The position numbers were made by a program, and so were the translations under genes. Positions 15,495 to 21,595 of a stretch of DNA of 37,097 nt are shown piece by piece; the stretch's first letter is position 1; every line of letters begins with the position of its first letter. The stretch comes from Flavobacteriales bacterium UBA3477. Lineage in GTDB: Bacteria; Bacteroidota; Bacteroidia; Flavobacteriales; Schleiferiaceae. The notes beneath the pieces are model-generated. The model saw only the letters and a program-made list of their open reading frames with translations. It was not told the DNA's origin and did not search any database. The stretch spans positions 6,917 through 44,013 of the forward strand of contig DFQY01000017.1 of NCBI GenBank assembly GCA_002378005.1, written 5' to 3'.

Positions 15495-17114
15495 CTACTT
15501 AACGCTCAAAAGTCTTTGAATAGTACTAGGGTGGTGCAAAATATCGGCGGCGATGACCACCACCTCATCGGCCTGTAGCCCACGCTCCAACGTTCCCGCC
15601 GTCCCGAATTTTTTCGAGACCAAATAATCCTCAAGGTATTCGACCATGGCTTCTTTGTCCGTTTCCAACACCTTGCCACGGCGCTCTGCAAGAACCGCCA
15701 TCCAACTTTCCACATCTTCTTCCGTGATATAGTCCATCTCATCCACATCCTCCAACAAGCGTTCTAATTGGAGCTCGCCGATGCTGGTAAATTCAAAATC
15801 TTCCTCCTCTAAAACTTGTGTAAAGGCCTGCCATAAATCTTCGCCCATGGCAAAGGCAGCAGCACCTTGTTTTGGGTCCAATTCCGGCAATACGCGCCCC
15901 GCAAATTTCAAATCCAAGGCTTTGGCATTCAGCGCCGCCACAGACTCTGGATGATAAGGCGATAGCAACACACTGTCCGGGGCAATGCCCTCACCATCCA
16001 CCACTGGCCTTCCAGCCGCAGTAGTAAACATCTTGCTCTCGTGCTTCTCCTCGCGCTCGCCATCTTCGTCGCGGTCGTAGTTCACCTTTTGAATACAGCG
16101 TCCGGATGGCGTGTAGTATTTGGCAATCGTCACCTTCATTTGCGCCCCAAAGGGCAGCGGGTGCACCTGTTGTACCAATCCCTTTCCGAAACTCTGCTCG
16201 CCCAAAATCACTGCGCGGTCAAAATCCTGTAATGCACCTGCTACAATCTCCGAAGCCGAAGCGCTGGCCCCGTCTATCAACACGGCCACCGGCCCTTTGG
16301 GCCAGAGGGCGCGGCCCTGAGTGCGATACACGTCTTGAATTTTCCCGCCGCGCCCACGAGTAGAGACGACGGTATCCGTGGTTTCAACAAAGAAGCTCAC
16401 GATTTTCACGGCTTCCATCAACAAGCCACCGCCATTGCCGCGGAGGTCTAAAATAAAGGCGTTGGCACCTTGAGATTTTAGGTCTCGAATAGCCTTGCCT
16501 ACTTCTGCACTGGCACGCTCAGTGAAGGCATCTAAGTATATGTAGCCCGTACCGTCCTCGCGAAGTCCATAGAAGGGAACGGGGTTTTGAACGATATCCT
16601 CTCGGTTGAAGGTGTAGATTTGAGTGGGGGAGTTGTAGCGGCCTATTTCTAATGTGACCTCGGTTCCCGGGGTACCTTTGAGTAGGGTGCTGACCTCCGA
16701 AGTACTCTTGCCCATAGTGGAGGTATTACTCACAGCGCGGATGTGGTCTCCGACTTGAATTCCCGCTTTGGAGGCAGGGCCGCCGGGGTGGAGGGATGAA
16801 ATGAAAATCTCCTCCTCTACCCGCTGAATGGTACAGCCAATGCCGCCGTAAGCACCAGTTTGAAGCAGGCGCACATCCTCTATTTGGTCCTCGGGATAAT
16901 AGACAGTATAAGGGTCTAATTGGCGCAACATTCCTCTAATAGCACTGCCCACCGCCTGTTCCACACTGACCTCATCGACATACTGGGTCTGCACCTCGCG
17001 CAAGACGTTGGTGAAGATTTCCAATTGTTTGCTGGTTTCGAAGGGATCGCCTTTCGAGGCGCTCATCATTAGTGCGGCTGCTATGGCGGTCAAGCCTAGA
17101 AGGAGTTTACGCAT
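15495..17114 (-). CDS. S41 family C-terminal processing peptidase
   Basis: A periplasmic serine protease of the CtpA/Prc type, 539 residues. A signal peptide or anchor opens the protein (MRKLLLGLTAIAAALMMSAS). A helical N-terminal segment follows, then a PDZ domain (about 88-165, with GGIGCTIQRVEEEIFISSLHPGGPASKAGIQ), then the catalytic domain with LDLRGNGGG, DGASASASEI (nucleophile Ser286) and QSFGKGLVQ (Lys311). The Ser-Lys distance of 25 residues matches the family. A C-terminal helical region of about 130 residues, rich in Glu, follows. It overlaps the rnpA stop by eight bases, and the next gene begins at its stop. Confidence 0.93.
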   Translation of the reverse strand: MRKLLLGLTAIAAALMMSASKGDPFETSKQLEIFTNVLREVQTQYVDEVSVEQAVGSAIRGMLRQLDPYTVYYPEDQIEDVRLLQTGAYGGIGCTIQRVEEEIFISSLHPGGPASKAGIQVGDHIRAVSNTSTMGKSTSEVSTLLKGTPGTEVTLEIGRYNSPTQIYTFNREDIVQNPVPFYGLREDGTGYIYLDAFTERASAEVGKAIRDLKSQGANAFILDLRGNGGGLLMEAVKIVSFFVETTDTVVSTRGRGGKIQDVYRTQGRALWPKGPVAVLIDGASASASEIVAGALQDFDRAVILGEQSFGKGLVQQVHPLPFGAQMKVTIAKYYTPSGRCIQKVNYDRDEDGEREEKHESKMFTTAAGRPVVDGEGIAPDSVLLSPYHPESVAALNAKALDLKFAGRVLPELDPKQGAAAFAMGEDLWQAFTQVLEEEDFEFTSIGELQLERLLEDVDEMDYITEEDVESWMAVLAERRGKVLETDKEAMVEYLEDYLVSKKFGTAGTLERGLQADEVVVIAADILHHPSTIQRLLSVK

Positions 17115-17484
17115 GGTTGGGGTTATCTTGGTTATAGGCCTCGATTAGGGCGAGGAATCCTTTTTCTAAGAACGCATAATCATTGGTCCTGTTGCCCAGG
17201 TAGCGAATGGACCAGATGTGGGTCTTTTCGGGCCGATTAATTTTATGCTTATTCAATCTATACAGCTCTCGCATCTGCCTCTTGGTGCGATTCCGATCCA
17301 CGGCGCTTTTAAGTCCACGCTTGGGCACCACAATGGCCACCTGGCGGTCCACGCCTTCGGGCACTGGAGCTTCCATATATTTCAAGGAAAACGGGAATGC
17401 CTTCAAAGGCGTGCCTTCCGCGAAGAGCGCATCGAACAAAGTTCGGCTGGTGAGTTTCTCGTTTTTTGAAAATGTGAACTGCAT
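17107..17484 (-). CDS. rnpA: Ribonuclease P protein component
   Basis: A small basic protein that joins the RNase P RNA to cut 5' leaders from pre-tRNAs. From the ATG at 17484 it is 125 residues, the family length, starting MQFTFSKNEKL. The family signature is VVPKRGLKSAVDRNRTKRQMRELYR (RNR box, Arg-rich helix). The frame stays open upstream to 17664 through the hairpin and the 3' end of hemD, but that extension has no family similarity. The start codon directly follows the T-run of a strong terminator hairpin at 17485-17514, leaving no room for a leader after it. The 3' end overlaps the S41 gene by eight bases. Confidence 0.94.
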   Translation of the reverse strand: MQFTFSKNEKLTSRTLFDALFAEGTPLKAFPFSLKYMEAPVPEGVDRQVAIVVPKRGLKSAVDRNRTKRQMRELYRLNKHKINRPEKTHIWSIRYLGNRTNDYAFLEKGFLALIEAYNQDNPNHA

Positions 17485-17514
17485 AAAAAAAGCCCGACCG
17501 TGTGGGCCGGGCTT
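17485..17514 (-). terminator. Intrinsic terminator abutting the rnpA start codon
   Basis: On the minus strand AAGCCCGGCC and GGTCGGGCTT form a 10-bp stem (one G-T pair) around the loop CACAC, followed by a run of T residues that ends at the rnpA ATG. It begins 17 bases after the hemD stop, so it should end the DUF4271-hemD transcript. rnpA would depend on read-through or on another start. Confidence 0.8.
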
Positions 17515-17531
17515 GAAATTTACGCTATTTC

Positions 17532-18296
17532 TTACTTTTTGTTGACCTCTTTGATATAATCGCTGATTGCTTTCGTCATCGAAGGGGCATCTAGCGTAGG
17601 GGCAGGGATATCTACCACCAAGCCATTTCTCTCTGCTTCCTTCTGCGTCGTCGCGCCGAAACAAGCCAAACGAGTTTTGTTTTGCTTGAACTCTGGGAAG
17701 TTCTCGTACAAAGACTTGATCCCTGAAGGAGAGAAGAATACGAGGATGTCGTAGAATACATTTTCCAAATCGCTCAAATCACTAACCACTGTTTTGAATA
17801 GAATGGCACGCGTATAGTCGATTTTTGCTTCTTCCAAGGCATCCGGAATCTGCGGCTTTAAGCTGTCTGACGAGGGCATCAAGAATTTTTCATTCTTGAA
17901 TTTCTTCATCGTTGAGATCAACTCTTCAATGCGGATGCTGCCGTGGTAAATTTTGCGCTTGCGGTACACTACGTATTTCTGTAGGTAGTAGGCAATGGCC
18001 TCTGAGATACAGAAGTAGCGAATGTCGGGGCTGATTTGCACGCGCATTTCTTCACACATACGGAAGTAATGGTCAACGGCATTCTTCGATGTGAAGATGA
18101 CATTTCTAAAGTCTCGAATCTGAATTTTATCCTTTCTAAAGTCGGAGGCGGTTACACCTTCTACGTGAATAAAGGAACGGAAATCGATCACAACCTTGTG
18201 TTTATCTGCAACAGCAGAGTACGGGTTGTTCTCGTTGGCAGGCTGAGGCTGTGAAATCAGGATGGATTTAACTTTCGTCTTTCGATCGTCTGACAT
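17532..18296 (-). CDS. hemD: Uroporphyrinogen-III synthase
   Basis: A 254-residue protein that should cyclise hydroxymethylbilane to uroporphyrinogen III in haem synthesis. HemD sequences are very divergent; recognition rests on the family layout. It begins KSILISQPQPANENNPYSAV, has the domain-swap segment VIFTSKNAVDHYF, and the C-terminal domain carries YDILVFFSPSGIKSLYENFP and TRLACFGATTQKEAERNGL, the conserved SPSGxxS and GxTT blocks. The position before rnpA and after a DUF4271 membrane protein is a recurrent Bacteroidota arrangement. An internal promoter candidate (18344-18377) lies in the DUF4271 coding region just upstream, and a terminator follows the stop. Confidence 0.9.
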   Translation of the reverse strand: MSDDRKTKVKSILISQPQPANENNPYSAVADKHKVVIDFRSFIHVEGVTASDFRKDKIQIRDFRNVIFTSKNAVDHYFRMCEEMRVQISPDIRYFCISEAIAYYLQKYVVYRKRKIYHGSIRIEELISTMKKFKNEKFLMPSSDSLKPQIPDALEEAKIDYTRAILFKTVVSDLSDLENVFYDILVFFSPSGIKSLYENFPEFKQNKTRLACFGATTQKEAERNGLVVDIPAPTLDAPSMTKAISDYIKEVNKK

Positions 18297-18303
18297 AGTT
18301 CGG

Positions 18304-18867
18304 CTAGCGCATCGCTAGATATAGAGGTGTTAGTTCGAGGGCACAAAGGTACAAAACTGCGTAGACTCTTACACCAATAGTCGCAAAATGAACAAATCCT
18401 TGGTGTTTGATAGAGAAAATGACCAAGCCAACGCTGTGACCTGCGGCGAGTATGCCAAGGACTGTGTTATGTGCATCAGGCCATATCCAATGGACTGCAA
18501 GCATTAAGATTGCGGTGATGAGGTATATGAGGGCCAATTGCGGCAAGCGTCTCATACTCATCCAAGGCATGTGCTTATTGACTGGCTTGAATAAATGGGC
18601 CAAAATATCTGCCACCAAAACGCGAAGTAGCAATATCCCCGGGAGCAAGAGCAATCGCTCACCCCACATGAGCCCATCAAACGCGACGCCGAGGGCGAGA
18701 AAGGAGGCTGCCAGCACCACAGCCCACATCATCAAAAATGCACGCCAATCCAGCGGTTCATCTTCGTCCAAGGTGCCCGTGGTCCACTGCAAAAAGAATT
18801 GGGGCTGAACCAGACGTATGCCGGCCATCAACCCCAATAATGCTATTATAGTCCACTTTGCGCCCAT
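18304..18867 (-). CDS. DUF4271 family membrane protein
   Basis: A 187-residue hydrophobic protein with about five to six transmembrane segments: residues 4-22 (WTIIALLGLMAGIRLV), 46-64 (FLMMWAVVLAASFLALGVA), 72-88, 108-126 (LPQLALIYLITAILMLAV), 136-152 and 160-180. The ending FATIGVRVYAVLYLCALELTPLYLAMR fits the DUF4271 family, in which the final helix block FxxILYLCTLEILPLL is the most conserved part. The function is unknown. Location next to hemD is typical. A -7 promoter box (18875-18882) includes the stop codon of the upstream T9SS gene and ends 7 bases before this ATG. Confidence 0.8.
   Translation of the reverse strand: MGAKWTIIALLGLMAGIRLVQPQFFLQWTTGTLDEDEPLDWRAFLMMWAVVLAASFLALGVAFDGLMWGERLLLLPGILLLRVLVADILAHLFKPVNKHMPWMSMRRLPQLALIYLITAILMLAVHWIWPDAHNTVLGILAAGHSVGLVIFSIKHQGFVHFATIGVRVYAVLYLCALELTPLYLAMR
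18344..18377 (-). promoter_or_regulatory. Putative internal promoter for hemD
   Basis: The minus strand reads TTG (18375-18377), 23 bases, then TACCTTTG (18344-18351), an exact -7 match, followed by TG. It lies in the 3' end of the DUF4271 gene, 47 bases before the hemD ATG, and could give hemD its own transcript. Confidence 0.4.
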
Positions 18868-18874
18868 CAGGGCA

Positions 18875-18882
18875 CAAAATTA
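18875..18882 (-). promoter_or_regulatory. Putative -7 element of the DUF4271 gene
   Basis: The minus strand reads TAATTTTG, an exact TAnnTTTG fit. Its TAA is also the stop codon of the upstream T9SS cargo gene. It ends 7 bases before the DUF4271 ATG, predicting a very short leader. Confidence 0.35.
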
Positions 18883-19668
18883 CTGTAAAATCACGTGTTT
18901 GTACTGTGTAGTTCCGTCTAAATATGTGGCATGCACAATGTAGTTGCCGCGTGCCAAAGCGCTCACGTCCAAAACCGTCTGACCGTTCACAACCTCGCCG
19001 CTCTGGTCGAGGGCAATGAACCTGCCAAGAGTGTTGAACAATTCAACTTTAGCCAATTCCTCGTGGGCAATGCGAATGAAATCTGTTGCAGGATTTGGTC
19101 CCACAATAAGGCCTTTTAATTCGCTCTCTTCTACGTTGGCTTGACTCTTGTACAAGGTCTTCGTCTCGGTCAACACATAGTCTCCTTGGTAATTTCCGTT
19201 GCCGTTGGTGAAGTTCACTGCCACGTAAATGGTCAGACTGTCCGGGTAAGAGGAATCTTCAAAAGTGAAGTTCCAACCAATGCTGTCATTCGATACTGAC
19301 GTACTTGAACTTTGATGAGTAAAGAAATTTCCTGTCTTTTTCACCCCAGAAGTTGCGGTTAAAGTGCTTACAGAATTTCCGCTCGCATCTTCTATACTGG
19401 CCATAAAACCAATTTTTGTCGATGCTCCGTTTGGCAATACCCCCAAAGCCACGTTTACGGCCTGGTTATCGACCAAATTTGCTTGATCCGTATTTATAAT
19501 AATCTGCTCGCTACCGCTCGGAGAGCCGCCGCTGTGGCAGTACCCGCCGGAACAGGTCTGTCCATTCGATGCCGGAGAACCGCTGCGCCCTGAAGGTGAG
19601 CCACCGGAATTTGTGTAGGAATAATGCACCATCCCGAAGATGGCGAAAAGGAGTAGTGCTTTTTTCAT
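18880..19668 (-). CDS. Secreted protein with choice-of-anchor-V-like start and T9SS type A sorting domain
   Basis: A 262-residue exported protein from MKKALLLFAI (19668): signal peptide, then a Gly/Ser/Pro-rich stretch where SGGSPSG occurs twice on either side of TCSGGYCHSG, then a beta-sandwich domain (about 60-180) with a Reelin/choice-of-anchor V look (VNVALGVLPNGASTKIGFMASIED, GWNFTFEDSSYPDSLTIYVAVNF). The end is a T9SS sorting domain: LIVGPNPATDFIRI, then VELFNTLGRFIAL and ARGNYIVHATYLDGTTQYKHVILQ. It is therefore predicted to cross the outer membrane through the type IX system and be surface-attached or released. The frame is open upstream to 19746, but the signal peptide fixes the start at 19668. 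The ligand is unknown. Confidence 0.85.
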   Translation of the reverse strand: MKKALLLFAIFGMVHYSYTNSGGSPSGRSGSPASNGQTCSGGYCHSGGSPSGSEQIIINTDQANLVDNQAVNVALGVLPNGASTKIGFMASIEDASGNSVSTLTATSGVKKTGNFFTHQSSSTSVSNDSIGWNFTFEDSSYPDSLTIYVAVNFTNGNGNYQGDYVLTETKTLYKSQANVEESELKGLIVGPNPATDFIRIAHEELAKVELFNTLGRFIALDQSGEVVNGQTVLDVSALARGNYIVHATYLDGTTQYKHVILQ

Positions 19669-19748
19669 AAAAACGCTATTTAGGTTGTACAATGTAAGGA
19701 TATTCAATGAGTGCTTAGGGTTCAATTCTGGATAAATTTTGTTCATAA

Positions 19749-19777
19749 TAGAACACTCAATTCCCTATTGTGTTCTA
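19749..19777. promoter_or_regulatory. Inverted repeat, operator-like, upstream of the acyl-CoA dehydrogenase gene
   Basis: TAGAACAC (19749-19756) and GTGTTCTA (19770-19777) are perfect 8-bp inverted arms, 21 bases centre to centre (two helical turns), 30 bases before the ATG at 19808. This is the geometry of a dimeric repressor site. There is no T-run, so it is not a terminator. Confidence 0.5.
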
Positions 19778-19807
19778 ATTTCAACACCTGAAAACAATCA
19801 CAGAACA

Positions 19808-20980
19808 ATGGACGTATTTCAACACCCGGACTATTACCTCTTAGACGAGCTGCTCTCAGACGAGCACAAAATGGTCCGCGATGCCACTAGAGATTGGGTT
19901 AAACGCTCTGTTTCTCCCATCATTGAAGATTATGCGCAACGCGCCGCTTTCCCAGAACACCTGGTCAAGGAAATGGGTGAGGTAGGGCTTTTCGGTCCCT
20001 ACATTCCTGAGGAATATGGTGGTCCAGGCCTCGACCATATCTCCTATGGATTGATGATGCAAGAGGTGGAGCGCGGCGATTCCGGAATCCGATCCACCTG
20101 TAGTGTCCAAAGTTCTCTCGTCATGTTCCCCATCTACGCCTATGGCTCAGAGGAGCAGAAGCAGCGCTTCTTGCCAAAATTGGCCACTGGTGAATACCTT
20201 GGATCTTTCGGGTTGACTGAGCCAAATTTCGGCTCGAATCCTGGGGGAATGACCACCAGCTTTAAAGATGCCGGCGACCACGTCATTCTCAATGGCGCCA
20301 AAATGTGGATTTCCAATGCTCCATTCTGCCACGTCGCAGTCGTTTGGGCGAAAAACGAAGAAGGCCGCATCAAAGGATTGATCGTAGAGCGTGGAATGGA
20401 GGGCTTTACCACCCCTGAAACCCACAATAAATGGTCGCTCCGTGCCTCCGCCACCGGAGAGCTCGTATTCGACAACGTAAAAGTGCCCAAAGCAAATATC
20501 CTCCCAGGCCGCGACGGTCTAGGAGCGCCGCTATCTTGTCTTGATAGTGCCCGTTTCGGGATCGCTTGGGGTGCCATCGGAGCCGCCATGGATTGTTACG
20601 ATACTGCCCTGCGTTATTCCAAGGAGCGTATTCAATTTGGGAAGCCTATTGCCGGGTTCCAATTACAACAAAAGAAGCTCGCTGAAATGATAACCGAGAT
20701 TACCAAAGCGCAACTGCTCACCTTCCGTTTGGGCCAGCTCAAAAATGAAAGACGTGCCTCTTCAGCACAGATTTCCATGGCCAAGAGAAACAACGTCGAT
20801 ATGGCCATTCACATCGCTCGTGAAGCTCGTCAAATGCTCGGTGGAATGGGTATCACTGGAGATTTCTCCATCATGCGCCACATGATGAACCTAGAGTCCG
20901 TCATCACCTATGAAGGAACGCATGATATTCATTTGCTAATCACAGGGTTAGATATTACTGGAGAGAACGCGTTCGTCTGA
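19808..20980 (+). CDS. gcdH: Acyl-CoA dehydrogenase, glutaryl-CoA dehydrogenase type
   Basis: An FAD enzyme that probably oxidises and decarboxylates glutaryl-CoA to crotonyl-CoA in lysine/tryptophan breakdown, passing electrons to ETF; etfAB lie about 13 kb away in this window. The 390 residues from MDVFQHPDYY match GcdH length. Specific features are RSTCSVQSSLVMFPIYAYGSEEQK (the Arg/Ser region that binds the glutaryl carboxylate), SFGLTEPNFGSNPGGM, KMWISNAPFCHVAVVWAK, ERIQFGKPIAGFQLQQKKLA and VITYEGTHDIH with the catalytic Glu369. A longer reading from a TTG at 19739 crosses the inverted repeat and is not family-like. A terminator follows the stop. Confidence 0.87.
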   Translation: MDVFQHPDYYLLDELLSDEHKMVRDATRDWVKRSVSPIIEDYAQRAAFPEHLVKEMGEVGLFGPYIPEEYGGPGLDHISYGLMMQEVERGDSGIRSTCSVQSSLVMFPIYAYGSEEQKQRFLPKLATGEYLGSFGLTEPNFGSNPGGMTTSFKDAGDHVILNGAKMWISNAPFCHVAVVWAKNEEGRIKGLIVERGMEGFTTPETHNKWSLRASATGELVFDNVKVPKANILPGRDGLGAPLSCLDSARFGIAWGAIGAAMDCYDTALRYSKERIQFGKPIAGFQLQQKKLAEMITEITKAQLLTFRLGQLKNERRASSAQISMAKRNNVDMAIHIAREARQMLGGMGITGDFSIMRHMMNLESVITYEGTHDIHLLITGLDITGENAFV

Positions 20981-21014
20981 TCGAGCCGGCTCCGAGGACC
21001 CTTCTTTTTACATG

Positions 21015-21042
21015 AAAACGCGCCCCTCGGGGCGCGTTTTTT
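21015..21042. terminator. Bidirectional intrinsic terminator
   Basis: AAAACGCGCCC, loop CTCG, GGGCGCGTTTT and two more T residues: an 11-bp stem flanked by A-run and T-run, so it can work in both directions. It separates the convergent gcdH and lipoprotein genes; the TAA stop of the latter (21041-21043) is partly inside the T-run. Confidence 0.88.
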
Positions 21043-21502
21043 AGTTGCTGATTCTGATGATGTTGATGCCGTCGAACGTACAGCTGAATTCCTTGACGGG
21101 GAGGGTGTAGGAGGTATCAATGCTCTGCCCGTCGAGGAGTTGGTATTGGTGGCTGTTGCAGCCGCAAGTCAAGTACAAATCGCCGTTGGTGCTCGATAAA
21201 ATCCCACAACCGTCGGCCCAATCATAGGGACAGGCCAGTTCGTAGGCGGCGAAATCATAGAAGGCTTGGTCGTAATATCGACGGTAAATCATGATGCCGC
21301 CATGGCCTGCATTTGGCAAGTATAATTGGCCCCCAATCACCGTTAAATTGAAGCTCGATGGATCGCTCAAATAAATGGTTTCGTCCACATAAGGTTCCGG
21401 AATATCGTAGTTCACATTCGTCGAATTACATCCAACGATGGCAAAAAACCCTGCGAAAACAAGGATTAAACCTTTGATATTCAGTACTTCTAGCTTCTTC
21501 AT
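21041..21502 (-). CDS. Lipoprotein with degenerate Rieske-like domain
   Basis: A 153-residue predicted lipoprotein starting MKKLEVLNIKG (21502), with a hydrophobic stretch and lipobox FFAIVGC. The mature part (FNLTVIGGQLYLPNAGHGGIMIYRRYY...AAYELACPYDWADGCGILSSTNG, then LYLTCGCNSHQYQLLDGQ) follows the pattern of small Bacteroidota lipoproteins with a Rieske-type fold. The first cluster motif is CPYD instead of CxH, so a Rieske 2Fe-2S cluster with two His ligands is unlikely; three or four cysteines and one His remain and might bind another metal. The function is unknown. It is probably monocistronic, convergent with gcdH across a shared terminator and divergent from the TonB receptor gene. Confidence 0.72.
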   Translation of the reverse strand: MKKLEVLNIKGLILVFAGFFAIVGCNSTNVNYDIPEPYVDETIYLSDPSSFNLTVIGGQLYLPNAGHGGIMIYRRYYDQAFYDFAAYELACPYDWADGCGILSSTNGDLYLTCGCNSHQYQLLDGQSIDTSYTLPVKEFSCTFDGINIIRISN

Positions 21503-21530
21503 TTCAGTAGTCAAGATAAGAGGTTTTTCA

Positions 21531-21563
21531 TTGCCGAATAAGGCCTTCTGCGTATTATATTTA
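21531..21563 (+). promoter_or_regulatory. Putative promoter of the TonB receptor operon
   Basis: TTG (21531-21533), 22 bases, TATATTTA (21556-21563): one mismatch from TTG-N17..23-TAnnTTTG. It lies 32 bases before the receptor ATG in the divergent region with the lipoprotein gene. Confidence 0.4.
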
Positions 21564-21595
21564 CATCCTTGTAACCCAACATAAAGCCAGTTTTT

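Noticed and set aside
17485..17664. N-terminal extension of RnpA
   Set aside because: It reads through a terminator hairpin and antisense-free hemD 3' end with no RnpA similarity.
19540..19560. Cytochrome c haem site in the T9SS cargo protein
   Set aside because: Spacing is CX4CH, not CX2CH, and no other haem-protein feature is seen.
19739..19807. Longer N-terminus of the acyl-CoA dehydrogenase from a TTG codon
   Set aside because: The extra 23 residues are not family-like and run through the inverted repeat; the ATG at 19808 gives the normal length.
20983..20992. Palindrome GAGCCGGCTC after gcdH as a second terminator
   Set aside because: No loop space and no T-run; the true terminator is at 21015-21042.
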